64,000 nucleotides of DNA. Source: Saprospiraceae bacterium (GTDB lineage: Bacteria; Bacteroidota; Bacteroidia; Chitinophagales; Saprospiraceae). Under the pieces are notes generated by a model, which saw only the letters and a program-made list of their open reading frames with translations, made no database searches and had not been told where the DNA came from. Shown here one piece after another: positions 36,089 to 45,507 of this stretch (position 1 is the first letter of the stretch; every line of letters starts with the position of its first letter). Location: assembly GCA_016708265.1 (NCBI GenBank), contig JADJGA010000011.1, forward strand, positions 682,001-746,000. The letters are read 5' to 3'. The translations under genes were made by a program, and so were the position numbers.

Positions 36089-36824
36089 TTTGATAAATAT
36101 AATTATCATGAACGCTGTCCACAAATTTGTAACCCAATTTTAAAATATTTTCTTTAAACCAATCACTTTCTCTTGTATTGTTATTGTCTTCAATTATCAA
36201 AGTTGGAGTACATCTTTGTATAGTTTTTAAAGAACCTTTCAAAACAAATAATTCATGTCCTTCAACATCCAATTGAATTAAAGAAATATTTCTGTCAGAA
36301 CTTATTGAATCGTCAACTGTAACAATACCAATTGGGACATTGAACTTTATATTTTCAATAGATACTGAACTTGCTCCACCTAAAAAAGTGCCATCATTTT
36401 CTTTAATTTTTAAAAAGGATTGTTCTTTTTTTTCTCCTAATGCATTGTTAAATAATTCAATATTTTTTAAATCATTTAGCAAAACTGTTATCTGTGAACA
36501 TTTATAATTGTCAGGATTTGGTTCAAATGCCCATATTTTCCCATTTATTCCAACCACCTTTGAAAATGCAGGTAAAAAATCCCCAAAAAATGTGCCTGCA
36601 GTAATTATGTCTCCATCTACATAATTGTTTATTACAAAAGCAATGGTTTCCTTTTCATAAATATTTCCTTTTAAAATTTCTTTAGATGTTGGTCTATTTA
36701 ATGTTGATAATGGAACACAATATAGACCATACTCATTTGATGCAATAATGTATTTAGACTCTTTTAAATTTTCATATTTAAATCTAAATTTCAATAAATA
36801 GTACTTCAATTTCTTAAAAAGCAT
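36078..36824 (-). CDS. FkbM family methyltransferase
   Basis: A 248-residue SAM-dependent methyltransferase. Motifs: DIITAGTFFGDFLPAFSKVV at the SAM site (with an atypical TAGTFFGDF in place of the usual DVGAxxG), IWAFEPNPDNYKCSQITVLL, and SLIQLDVEGHELFVLKGSL. FkbM enzymes O-methylate sugars or other small molecules, here probably the surface glycan. It converges on the ABC ATPase with an 11-bp overlap and overlaps the upstream sulfotransferase by 11 bp. Last gene of the minus-strand run GT2-GT2-sulfotransferase-methyltransferase. Confidence 0.82.
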   Translation of the reverse strand: MLFKKLKYYLLKFRFKYENLKESKYIIASNEYGLYCVPLSTLNRPTSKEILKGNIYEKETIAFVINNYVDGDIITAGTFFGDFLPAFSKVVGINGKIWAFEPNPDNYKCSQITVLLNDLKNIELFNNALGEKKEQSFLKIKENDGTFLGGASSVSIENIKFNVPIGIVTVDDSISSDRNISLIQLDVEGHELFVLKGSLKTIQRCTPTLIIEDNNNTRESDWFKENILKLGYKFVDSVHDNYIYQIMH

Positions 36825-37623
36825 TTTTCAAGATTTTTTCATTCAAGTTATTCATTTCTAAATTTACTAGACTATATCCAAATTTATTAAGTTGGTTCTC
36901 ATATTTTTTGATTAAATATTCTCTCTCTATTTTTTTTATAATAAATTTTAATCCTGCTATATCTTTAAGATTCCATAAGTCAAAATAAAACTTATTTTTG
37001 CTTTCAAATCTAATTTCAGGTTTAATTTCCAAATCTAAAAACGAACTGATTTCATCATTTGCTTTATTAAAGTTTTGTGTCAGGTCTTCATAAGTTATAC
37101 AAATTTCATTTTTTAAATATTTTCTATCCTCAAGATAAATAGAATGAGCTTTGATCCAGTGCTTTATAAGAATTTCTAAAAATCTATCGTTTGTCCATTT
37201 TTTTACTGCATAAGAATTTGCAATTGGGTGTCTAATTATTGTTATAAACTTAGAATTTGGGAAAACTTCCTGTAAAAACCTAGTTCTGATCAGGTTGGGG
37301 GGAGATTTTTCAAGTAAATATGGTTTCGTCAAATCCCATTTGCTAATCCATTCCCCCACCAATACCTCTTTATTATCAAGCAATTTACTATTTTCTGTTA
37401 AATGAGCTTCGTGGTTAAATGCAAATCTGCCTGGAGCTATAAATTCACTCGAAGTTGGCATCAAAGTTTGTAAAAACTGCCCTTCATCTTTTGGGAAGCC
37501 TGTTTTTGAAAAAGAACTAACATAGGTATTTCGACTAATTAATTCAGCTAAAAAAGTTGTGCCACTACGATGTAATCCAGTAACAAATATATATTTTTTT
37601 GAGTTATGTTCAAATATCATCAA
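36814..37623 (-). CDS. PAPS-dependent sulfotransferase family protein
   Basis: A 269-residue cytosolic enzyme. The 5'-phosphosulfate-binding loop is FVTGLHRSGTTFLAELI near the N-terminus, and the 3'-phosphate motif is KFITIIRHPIANSYAVKKW. These are the two PAPS contact sites of carbohydrate sulfotransferases. It lies between glycosyltransferases and a methyltransferase, and cysC/cysD/cysN, which make PAPS, lie 6-8 kb away. It therefore most likely sulfates the exported glycan. ATGA overlap with the upstream GT2 gene suggests coupled translation. Confidence 0.85.
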   Translation of the reverse strand: MMIFEHNSKKYIFVTGLHRSGTTFLAELISRNTYVSSFSKTGFPKDEGQFLQTLMPTSSEFIAPGRFAFNHEAHLTENSKLLDNKEVLVGEWISKWDLTKPYLLEKSPPNLIRTRFLQEVFPNSKFITIIRHPIANSYAVKKWTNDRFLEILIKHWIKAHSIYLEDRKYLKNEICITYEDLTQNFNKANDEISSFLDLEIKPEIRFESKNKFYFDLWNLKDIAGLKFIIKKIEREYLIKKYENQLNKFGYSLVNLEMNNLNEKILKNAF

Positions 37624-38564
37624 AATAATTTTTGCTTAAAATAATTAAATGGAATCCTTAATAGAATTGATAAGAAGTAAAAAAAAGGTATAAAGCTAAG
37701 ATGAAATTTTAGTTTTAAAATATAAAATAAACTAATCCTAAGTCTATAGTTTTTCAAACTTGCACTTGCATAAAAGTATGCAATCCGATTATATTTTATA
37801 TAAAAATCTTTAATTACCTTTTTTTGAATTAATAAATCGTGATGATTTATGTCAATATCATCCATAATATCAAGTCTGTTATAAGGCAATTTGAAAAACA
37901 AACCATCTTTCAATTCTCTTTCCATTGTCATTTCACTGTGATTTTTATAAACACAGGTAGCTTTATTTATGAATCTGAGATTTTTGTTTATTAATAATCT
38001 GATCAATAAATGAAAATCTTCACCAAGTTCAAATCTTTCATCAAATTTTTCTTTTTTTAGAATTTTTAAAGGAATTGCAAATGGTTGTAGATTATTTGAT
38101 TTTTGAATTAAGTATTTGAATGGATTCGTTTGGATTTTTTTTCTGTCATTCTTTATCAGCTTTAAATGAGAGTTTGTCTCCTCAAATTGTTGGCACATAA
38201 ATAATGTTTCTAAATCCTTCTCTTTGCAAATCTCCAAATAAAATTCCATCAGAAAATTTTCCAAATAATAATCATCATCATCCAGAAAACAAGCATATTT
38301 GCCTTCAGCCAATTCAATACCTGCATTTCTTGCAGAACTTCTGCCTTTATTTTCCTGATAGAGGTGTTTTATTGTGCAATCATTTGAAGTGTAATATTTT
38401 AATACTTCCGCTGTATCATCTGTAGAGCCATCATTCACTATGATCAATTCCCAGTTTTTGTAGGTCTGTTTAAGCACACTTTCTATGGCAGTAGCTATCA
38501 TATTCGCCCTGTTATAAGTAGGCATTATAATTGAGAAAAGTATATCATATCCGGTATCAGCCAT
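37620..38564 (-). CDS. Family 2 glycosyltransferase (glycan locus, copy A)
   Basis: A 314-residue GT-A enzyme. SIIMPTYNRANMIATAIESV and LIIVNDGSTDDTAEVL start the fold, and KYACFLDDDDYYLENF carries the metal-binding acidic cluster. Its C-terminal ~60 residues are basic and hydrophobic, probably peripheral on the membrane. It resembles the next gene (38568) along its whole length, including the late YASASLKN / YASASMKN stretch, so the two arose by tandem duplication. Substrate unknown. Confidence 0.87.
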   Translation of the reverse strand: MADTGYDILFSIIMPTYNRANMIATAIESVLKQTYKNWELIIVNDGSTDDTAEVLKYYTSNDCTIKHLYQENKGRSSARNAGIELAEGKYACFLDDDDYYLENFLMEFYLEICKEKDLETLFMCQQFEETNSHLKLIKNDRKKIQTNPFKYLIQKSNNLQPFAIPLKILKKEKFDERFELGEDFHLLIRLLINKNLRFINKATCVYKNHSEMTMERELKDGLFFKLPYNRLDIMDDIDINHHDLLIQKKVIKDFYIKYNRIAYFYASASLKNYRLRISLFYILKLKFHLSFIPFFYFLSILLRIPFNYFKQKLF

Positions 38565-38567
38565 ATT

Positions 38568-39491
38568 TTAAATGTTTTTTAACCAATAATATGGCAATCT
38601 CGACAACAAAGAAATTAATCTATATCCAAGTTTCAATTTTGACCCCTTAAAACTGAATTTCCTGATTAGCTTAAAAAATAACATGAAATCTCCATTTTTC
38701 ATTGAAGCACTAGCATAACCATAAGCTTGATGATTTACTTTATCAAATAGTTCAGTTAAAGGAATAAAATGCGTGATGCTGGGATTTTTACTTATTAATT
38801 CATTTAAACTCATTATAGCATTTTCAGCATTATAAGAAATATTTTTTTTAAATTTTGTTTTGACACCTTGGTCGTCATGCCAATAAAAAACATATAGAGG
38901 GAACTTAATTAAATAGATCCTAAAATTCATTGCAATTCTTATTATCAAGTTTAAATCCTGACCGTAATTCAACCCAATTTTAAAATTATAAATTTTAAAA
39001 ATATTTTTATGTAACACAAATGGTCTGATCCCGGGTTCATAATTCCAAATCAGTCTGATTTTATTATCTAACAATTTATCAGAGAATTTTTTTTCAATAA
39101 TCTTCTCTCCTGATTGAATCAATTCCTCACTCATAAATACAGCCACAGGACAATTCTCTACAAGTATTTTCTTATTGAATTCCTCTAAAAACTCCGGCAA
39201 GTAATAATCATCATCATCGAGGAAACTAATATAGGTACCTGCTGCCTTTTCAATTCCAAAATTCCTGGCAATGCTCCGCTCTTCATGATCTTTGTAAAAA
39301 TACTTTATTCGGATATCATCAAAAGAATTTACTACCTCACTTGTATTATCTGTTGATCCGTCATCAACAATTATCAATTCCCAATCTGTATATGTCTGAT
39401 CAAGCACACTTAGAATAGCTTTGCTGATCATATTTGCCCGGTTGTAGCTTGGTATGATTATTGAAAATAATATCTTTTGGTTGTTAGTCAT
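38568..39491 (-). CDS. Family 2 glycosyltransferase (glycan locus, copy B)
   Basis: A 307-residue paralogue of the neighbouring GT2. SIIIPSYNRANMISKAILSV, LIIVDDGSTDNTSEVV and TYISFLDDDDYYLPEF give the nucleotide-sugar and metal sites. It is first in a tightly packed minus-strand run (3-bp gap to copy A) leading to the sulfotransferase and FkbM methyltransferase. The two paralogues probably add successive residues of the same repeat unit. Confidence 0.87.
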   Translation of the reverse strand: MTNNQKILFSIIIPSYNRANMISKAILSVLDQTYTDWELIIVDDGSTDNTSEVVNSFDDIRIKYFYKDHEERSIARNFGIEKAAGTYISFLDDDDYYLPEFLEEFNKKILVENCPVAVFMSEELIQSGEKIIEKKFSDKLLDNKIRLIWNYEPGIRPFVLHKNIFKIYNFKIGLNYGQDLNLIIRIAMNFRIYLIKFPLYVFYWHDDQGVKTKFKKNISYNAENAIMSLNELISKNPSITHFIPLTELFDKVNHQAYGYASASMKNGDFMLFFKLIRKFSFKGSKLKLGYRLISLLSRLPYYWLKNI

Positions 39492-39594
39492 AATTATTTC
39501 CTACATGATTATCAAAACAGAAAATATAAACCGAAAGCTTTAAAAATTGTCCTGATACTCAATATAATAATCAAAATTCCTACAGAAACCCCTA

Positions 39595-40296
39595 TTATCT
39601 TATGTGGTAGTCTTTTGTAATAGCCGCTGCCAAAGGTGCGGCTATAATGCCTCCAATTATCAGCGCTAAAACTATATCCCATTCGATTTTAGGCATCGAA
39701 ATAAGAAATGTTATTGAAATAGAAAGAGTCACAAAGAATTCAGCAAAGTTTACTGATCCGATCGCTTTTTTGGGATCAGTATTACTCATTACCAATACAG
39801 GCGTTGAAATTGGTCCCCATCCCCCTCCTCCAATAGCATCAACAAATGAAGCAATGAATCCAAGGGGTATCAGGTGATTTCTTCTTGGAGTGATATACTC
39901 TTTTTCAAGAAAATCTTTCTTTAATATATACTTTATAACAATCAGAATTCCAAGCAGTAGCAAAATGGAAGACACAAATGGCTTGATAACATCTGAATTC
40001 TGATATTTTACCGCAAAAAATGCACCAAATGCACCACCTATAACACCAGGTATTGCAAGATACTTAAATATTCTTCTGTCAAAATTGCCAAAATAAAAAT
40101 GCGAAGCTCCCGAAACAAGTGTGGTAAATATCTCTGATAAATGCACTACTGCACTTGACATAGCTGAACCAAAGCCAACAGAAAGCAAAAACGATGTCAA
40201 ACTAACACCATATCCCATTCCGATACCTCCATCAATAAGCTGTGCTATAAAAGCGAAAACAGCTAAAATGAAATATCTTAAATATCTGTGTTCCAT
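39595..40296 (-). CDS. TauE/SafE family permease, C-terminus lost by a frameshift
   Basis: A 233-residue membrane protein of the TauE/SafE (DUF81) family: ISQLIDGGIGMGYGVSLT-type N-terminus (here IAQLIDGGIGMGYGVSLTSF), then VDAIGGGGWGPISTPVLV in the second half. The frame ends at DYHIR, but a neighbouring frame continues with IIGVSVGILIIILSIRTI to a stop at 39512-39514. That stretch is the expected last helix, so one base is missing near 39598 and the intact gene would be 39512-40296. Family members move sulfite, sulfonates or sulfate-related anions, which fits the sulfation genes nearby; the substrate is not proven. Confidence 0.8.
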   Translation of the reverse strand: MEHRYLRYFILAVFAFIAQLIDGGIGMGYGVSLTSFLLSVGFGSAMSSAVVHLSEIFTTLVSGASHFYFGNFDRRIFKYLAIPGVIGGAFGAFFAVKYQNSDVIKPFVSSILLLLGILIVIKYILKKDFLEKEYITPRRNHLIPLGFIASFVDAIGGGGWGPISTPVLVMSNTDPKKAIGSVNFAEFFVTLSISITFLISMPKIEWDIVLALIIGGIIAAPLAAAITKDYHIR

Positions 40297-40373
40297 TTCA
40301 AATTATAAATTCTATTATTACAAAATTTTTACAAAAATACGTATTACTGATGTTTAAATGTGCTTTTGCTTCT

Positions 40374-40381
40374 TATATTTG
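40374..40381 (+). promoter_or_regulatory. Bacteroidota -7 element for asnB-like gene
   Basis: TATATTTG, 47 bp before the ATG at 40429, matches TAnnTTTG. Confidence 0.4.
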
Positions 40382-40428
40382 ACGATTATTTAAAAATACA
40401 CTTCATTAAATCTTGAATTTAATTTCCA

Positions 40429-42258
40429 ATGTGTGGAATAAGCGGGATAATTAACTTAAAAAATAAAGAGATTGAACCTTCTTTAATTAAAAGTATCAAT
40501 GACCTGATAATTCACAGGGGTCCGGATGATGAAGGCTTTTATTTTGGATCAAATTTCGCTCTGGGGCATAGGAGACTTTCAATTATTGACCTCAGCATTA
40601 AAGGACACCAGCCAATGAATTTCCTCGATAAGTATATCATCACATACAATGGTGAGGTTTATAATTATATTGAATTGAGGGAGGAATTAAAAAATCTGGG
40701 TTATTCATTTTTTTCTGATTCCGATACTGAAGTTATTTTGGCAAGTTATGATATGTGGGGCAATGAATGCGTTACCAGGTTCAATGGAATGTGGGCATTT
40801 GTAATATTTGACAAATCAAAAAATATTTTGTTTTGCAGCAGGGACAGGTTTGGTGTAAAACCCTTGTATTATTCACAATTAAATGACTATTTTATAATTG
40901 GCTCTGAAATAAAACAACTTCTTGAATTTCATAAAAAAAAAATAGTCAATAAGAAAATTTTAATAGATTTTTTAGTCACAGGTGCACTTGAACACACAAA
41001 TGAAACATTTTTTGAAGGAATATACAAATTGGATCAGGGGCATAATTTGATCTATGATCTGAGTTCTCACAATTTTGATATTTTTAGGTTTTACAATTTT
41101 TCAACAGATATAAACCTGAAAAAAAAGTCTCTCGAAGATTCAGTATCGGTTTACGAAATTGAATTGAACAGGTCTGTTGACATCCGGTTGCGATCGGATG
41201 TTTTGATTGGTACATGTCTCAGTGGAGGTCTTGACAGTTCCTTAGTATCAACTATTGCAGCAGAAAAATACAGGAAAATTTCCAAACATAAATTCAAGGC
41301 TATCCATGCCAAATCTTCTGAAGAATCGACTGACGAAAGTTATTATGCAAAATTAGTTACAGAGCATTCCGGTCTGGATTTAGAGATTATTGAACCTGCA
41401 ATTGATGATTTTATAAGTTGTATTGATGAAGTTGTTTATACACAGGAAGAACCCTTTGGTGGACCAGCCATTTTTATGCAATATTTCATAATGAAAAGAG
41501 CAAAGGATTCAGGTTGTAAAGTTATGCTTGATGGACAGGGAGGTGATGAAACCCAACTGGGATATGAAAAATATTATCCTGCTTATTACAGGTATATTTT
41601 AAAAAGTAGTGGATTTGTGAAGTTCCTGAAAGCAATTTCTGATTCGGTAAGGAACAACTCTAAAATGAATATTTACTGGATATTGAAATTTTCAATAGGA
41701 ACCATATCTGCCACTTTACGCAAACATGCCTACAAAAGAAGAACTTCATTTTTAAAAACCTTTGACAATGAGTTCAGTTTTCTTAATGATTTTGCCCATA
41801 GCAATAAAGATATAGGTGAATTGCAAAAACTGGAAATAAATAGAACTATGATACCTGAACTCCTGAGGTATGAAGACAAAAATTCAATGAGACATTCAGT
41901 TGAAACCCGGTTACCATTCCTTGACTATAAAGCAGTAGAAGCAGCCATCAGTATCAATCATGAATTTAAGATTAAAAATGGATGGACAAAGTTTATTTTG
42001 CGAAAAATTTCTGAAAAATATTTACCTTCAATTGTGGTATGGAGAAAGAATAAACTGAGCTTTAATTCACCAACAACTACGTGGATGTCAGCAATTGATG
42101 AACAGTTAAAATCTGAAATTGAAGCTTCAGCCATATTAAATAAAATTGCTGATATGAAAAAACTTCTTTGTAATTTAGATAAAATTAATATCATTGTCAA
42201 ATGGAGATTGTTTAATATTGCTGTATGGGAAAAGGTATATGATGTAATTATTGAGTGA
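40429..42258 (+). CDS. asnB: Asparagine synthase (glutamine-hydrolysing) family amidotransferase
   Basis: A 609-residue protein. Met-Cys-Gly-Ile at the start exposes the catalytic Cys2 after Met removal, the mark of a class II glutaminase domain (about 1-200, with HRGPDDEG and HRRLSIIDLS). The synthetase domain has the ATP loop LSGGLDSSLVSTIA and the motif MLDGQGGDETQLGYEKYYP. In polysaccharide loci such enzymes often amidate sugar carboxylates rather than make free asparagine; that is the more likely role here. It is followed 20 bp later by a GT9 gene on the same strand. Confidence 0.88.
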   Translation: MCGISGIINLKNKEIEPSLIKSINDLIIHRGPDDEGFYFGSNFALGHRRLSIIDLSIKGHQPMNFLDKYIITYNGEVYNYIELREELKNLGYSFFSDSDTEVILASYDMWGNECVTRFNGMWAFVIFDKSKNILFCSRDRFGVKPLYYSQLNDYFIIGSEIKQLLEFHKKKIVNKKILIDFLVTGALEHTNETFFEGIYKLDQGHNLIYDLSSHNFDIFRFYNFSTDINLKKKSLEDSVSVYEIELNRSVDIRLRSDVLIGTCLSGGLDSSLVSTIAAEKYRKISKHKFKAIHAKSSEESTDESYYAKLVTEHSGLDLEIIEPAIDDFISCIDEVVYTQEEPFGGPAIFMQYFIMKRAKDSGCKVMLDGQGGDETQLGYEKYYPAYYRYILKSSGFVKFLKAISDSVRNNSKMNIYWILKFSIGTISATLRKHAYKRRTSFLKTFDNEFSFLNDFAHSNKDIGELQKLEINRTMIPELLRYEDKNSMRHSVETRLPFLDYKAVEAAISINHEFKIKNGWTKFILRKISEKYLPSIVVWRKNKLSFNSPTTTWMSAIDEQLKSEIEASAILNKIADMKKLLCNLDKINIIVKWRLFNIAVWEKVYDVIIE

Positions 42259-42278
42259 AAATATTTTTAGTCTGATTA

Positions 42279-43328
42279 ATGGGAAAAAAAATTGCAATAT
42301 TTTTATCTGCTGGAATTGGGGATGCAGTTCTAATGATACCTTTGTTGAAAAAGATAAAAAGCAATGGTCACAAAATTCATATAATACTTGATACAATATT
42401 TATAAATAAGGAATTCCTTGAATTCAATAATTATATTTATGATGAGTTAACCGACTTGCATCAAATCAAAGTGGGAAATTTTATCTGCAATAATTTCCAA
42501 AGATTCGATCAGGCTTTTCTGGACTATAGCTCTTCTTCAGTAAAGAATGTATTTTTATCAACTTTTATTAGCAAAAGAGTAATAGCAATGAGAAAAAAGC
42601 ATATCTTTTTTCCTAATGTCACTTACAGAAATGAAAAATATGAAACTCATGCTGCTGTTTTAAATATTCAATTATTTGATAAGGAATATAAAGGGTCAGA
42701 TTTTGATATTTCACAATTGAAACTCACTTTGAAAAATGACTTTAAACCTGATATTATCCGGAATATTGAAACAGACGGAAAAATTCCGGTAGTTATCCAG
42801 GCTTCTTCTGCCAATATGAAAGCTCCATATAAAAACTGGCCAGTGGAAAACTGGATATCATTAATAAATAAAATTTCACTCGATTTTCCTCATCTTTTCT
42901 TTATTCTGATGGGAGATGAAAATGAGATTTCAATAGGAAAACAGATCGAAAACGGACTAAAGGGTAGTTTTATTAATCTTATCGGGAAAACAGAGCTTAC
43001 TGAAATGTGTAATATCCTTTATTTTTCAAAACTTTATGTAGGCCTGGATAGTGGACTTATGCATCTGGCTGTAGCATACGGTATTCCCACCTTCAGTATT
43101 TTCGGTGCGTCTTCATACCATTTTGTTGGATATGAAAAATTTGATAGTAAAAAACATAAAGTCATATATAATCCCATTAAATGCTGGCCTTGTCATGGAT
43201 TTTCAAAAACAAATAAAACCAGAGTTAAAAATCCAAATAATTGCCCCGATTTAGAATGTTTGATAGATATAAAACCAGAAAAAGTTATCAACGAATTTAA
43301 AGGATATTATAGTAAAATACAAATATAA
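42279..43328 (+). CDS. Family 9 glycosyltransferase (heptosyltransferase-like)
   Basis: A 349-residue GT-B enzyme. IAIFLSAGIGDAVLMIPLLK is the N-terminal motif of heptosyltransferases and ADP-sugar-dependent relatives, and YVGLDSGLMHLAVAYGIPTF with IFGAS is the C-terminal donor-binding site. Four Cys near the end (CWPC, NNCPDLEC) resemble the short Cys-rich tail seen in many GT9 proteins. It probably transfers a heptose or related sugar into the lipopolysaccharide core or exported glycan. Co-transcribed with the upstream AsnB-like gene. Confidence 0.85.
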   Translation: MGKKIAIFLSAGIGDAVLMIPLLKKIKSNGHKIHIILDTIFINKEFLEFNNYIYDELTDLHQIKVGNFICNNFQRFDQAFLDYSSSSVKNVFLSTFISKRVIAMRKKHIFFPNVTYRNEKYETHAAVLNIQLFDKEYKGSDFDISQLKLTLKNDFKPDIIRNIETDGKIPVVIQASSANMKAPYKNWPVENWISLINKISLDFPHLFFILMGDENEISIGKQIENGLKGSFINLIGKTELTEMCNILYFSKLYVGLDSGLMHLAVAYGIPTFSIFGASSYHFVGYEKFDSKKHKVIYNPIKCWPCHGFSKTNKTRVKNPNNCPDLECLIDIKPEKVINEFKGYYSKIQI

Positions 43329-43336
43329 AATGCCTC

Positions 43337-44608
43337 TTACCTGACCATCCCCGCAGCAACAGTGTTATTTGATTCTTTATCTATCAAAATAAAACTTCCT
43401 GTCAGTTTATTCTTTGAGTATGGATCTATGAAAACCATATCATGTGTCCTGATCCTGATCCTGGCAATATCATTAAATTTTATGTGATCATAATCCATAA
43501 TTCTATGCAAAGTATTTACCTCCAGTTTATAAATAACCGATTCGATTTTACAATCAATTTCCCTACAGGAAATAAATATTTTATATGTTTTACCTGTTTC
43601 GAGTTTCTGAGTGTCATCAAACCAACAAAGCATCGCATCGATTTCATCAGTTATCACAGGATAATTATTGGGTCGGACTAACATATCACCACGTTTCATC
43701 GCAATATCATCTTCCAGCGTCATTGTGATTGACATCGGAGGAAATGCCTCAGACAGCTCTTTATCGAAAATACATATATGTATGATCTTACTTTTTATAT
43801 TGTAAGGCAGGGCTATTATTTCGTCTCCTTTCTTAAAAACTCCTCCTGATATTAAACCTGCTATATAATTAACACCTTTTTTGTTTATCACATACTGGAC
43901 AGGCAACCTGCAATTTATCAAATCGCGGTCACTTGAAATATATAGATTCTCCAGCAGGTAGATCAGTGTTGGACCTTTATACCAGGGCATTTTATCAGAT
44001 TTATTGACCACATTGTCTCCATGTAAAGCAGATATAGGTATGAACTGAACATCAGAAAACTGCAACTTGGCAGCAAATTCAATGAATTCCAGACGGATAC
44101 TTTCAAATATGGAAACATCAAAATCCACAAGGTCCATTTTATTTATACAAACCGTTATATGTGGAATCCTTAACAATGAAGATATAATCGTATGTCTCTT
44201 TATCTGTTCGTTCATGCCATTTTCGGCATCTATTAATACCAAAGCTGAATTGGCTTTGGAAGAACCGGTCACCATATTCCTGGTGTATTCGAGATGCCCC
44301 GGAGAATCTGCAATAATAAACTTCCTTTTGGGAGTACTGAAATATCTGTATGCAACATCAATCGTAATACCTTCTTCTCTTTCTCTTCTAAGCCCGTCAG
44401 TCAGAAATGCCAGGTTAATATTTTCATTTTGCCAGCTACCTTTTTCAGTTATCAAATCTTCATAATGGTTTTTGAAAATTGCCTTACTATCATGTAATAG
44501 TCTACCGATCAATGTAGATTTGCCATTGTCAACAGAACCGATAGTTGTAAACCGGAGTATGCTTTTATTATTATCTGATTGTGTTTCGATATCTGCAAGA
44601 TTTTTCAA
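43337..44608 (-). CDS. cysN: Sulfate adenylyltransferase subunit 1 (GTPase)
   Basis: A 423-residue EF-Tu-like GTPase that drives APS synthesis by its CysD partner. G1 is GSVDNGKSTLIGRLLHD, G3 is DSPGHLEYTRNMVTG, G4 is NKMDLVD. There is no fused C-terminal APS kinase; that activity is encoded by the separate cysC. It overlaps cysD by 4 bp (ATGA). Convergent with the GT9 gene. With cysD and cysC it forms PAPS for sulfation. Confidence 0.93.
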   Translation of the reverse strand: MKNLADIETQSDNNKSILRFTTIGSVDNGKSTLIGRLLHDSKAIFKNHYEDLITEKGSWQNENINLAFLTDGLRREREEGITIDVAYRYFSTPKRKFIIADSPGHLEYTRNMVTGSSKANSALVLIDAENGMNEQIKRHTIISSLLRIPHITVCINKMDLVDFDVSIFESIRLEFIEFAAKLQFSDVQFIPISALHGDNVVNKSDKMPWYKGPTLIYLLENLYISSDRDLINCRLPVQYVINKKGVNYIAGLISGGVFKKGDEIIALPYNIKSKIIHICIFDKELSEAFPPMSITMTLEDDIAMKRGDMLVRPNNYPVITDEIDAMLCWFDDTQKLETGKTYKIFISCREIDCKIESVIYKLEVNTLHRIMDYDHIKFNDIARIRIRTHDMVFIDPYSKNKLTGSFILIDKESNNTVAAGMVR

Positions 44609-45501
44609 AAATAACCTTTTCTTTTCCTGTCTTCCATACTTGAACTCGATACTTTATCGTCAGCTCTTTGACCACGTTCTCCGATACCCGATCTCGAAAT
44701 CTCATCAATAATTTCATCCAAAGTTGCTGCCTTCGATTCCCACAATCCTGTGGAAATCATATCTCCAACGGTTCTGCATCGTACATATTTTAATTCAGCA
44801 GTAGCCACTTCTTCATTTAATTGAATTCCTGTATCTGCTAAAAGCATTCCGTTTTTAAATATCACTTTCCGTTTGTGTGAAAAATATATGGAAGGAATAT
44901 CAATATTTTCTTTCTTTATATAATTCCATACATCTAGTTCTGTCCAATTGCTCAATGGGAAAACCCTGAAATGCTCTTCCGGAAATTTATTGTTGTTGAA
45001 AATACTCCAGAGTTCAGGCCTCTGGTTTTCAGGATGCCATTGTCCTAATGAGTCACGATGCGAAAAAATACGTTCTTTTGCCCTCGCTTTTTCTTCATCT
45101 CTCCTGCCACCTCCAATTGCAACATCAAATCTCTCCTGCTTTATCTTTTCTAAAAGAACTGGTATTTGCAATCTGTTCCTGTCTTTATCGCTGTTTTCAA
45201 TCAATTCTCCTTTTCTGATTGTATCTTCCACAGAAGCTATTACAAGTGTCAAACCTGATTCATTTACCAGATTATCTCTATATTCCTCAACTTCAGGAAA
45301 ATTAAAACCCGTATCCACATGCAATAATTTAAAGGGGATTGATGAAGGATAAAAAGCCTTTCTTGCCAAATGAATCAACAAAATAGAATCTTTACCCCCT
45401 GAAAACATTAAAGCTACATTATCATATTTCGCAGCAACCTCACGGATTATATAGATTGCTTCCGATTCCAATTCTTCAAGGTAATCTATATTGTAACCCA
45501 T
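44605..45501 (-). CDS. cysD: Sulfate adenylyltransferase subunit 2
   Basis: A 298-residue PP-loop ATP pyrophosphatase. MFSGGKDSILLIHLARKA is the PP-loop; LLHVDTGFNFPEVEEYRD and GGGRRDEEKARAKERIFSHR are family signatures, and the C-terminal RKGYF ending is typical. It adenylates sulfate to APS with CysN. It is 6 bp after cysC and overlaps cysN. No APS/PAPS reductase (cysH) is in the window. Confidence 0.95.
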   Translation of the reverse strand: MGYNIDYLEELESEAIYIIREVAAKYDNVALMFSGGKDSILLIHLARKAFYPSSIPFKLLHVDTGFNFPEVEEYRDNLVNESGLTLVIASVEDTIRKGELIENSDKDRNRLQIPVLLEKIKQERFDVAIGGGRRDEEKARAKERIFSHRDSLGQWHPENQRPELWSIFNNNKFPEEHFRVFPLSNWTELDVWNYIKKENIDIPSIYFSHKRKVIFKNGMLLADTGIQLNEEVATAELKYVRCRTVGDMISTGLWESKAATLDEIIDEISRSGIGERGQRADDKVSSSSMEDRKRKGYF

Positions 45502-45507
45502 AATACT

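Noticed and set aside
40429..42258. Housekeeping asparagine synthetase
   Set aside because: Not excluded, but the setting between glycan genes and a GT9 enzyme favours amidation of a glycan precursor.
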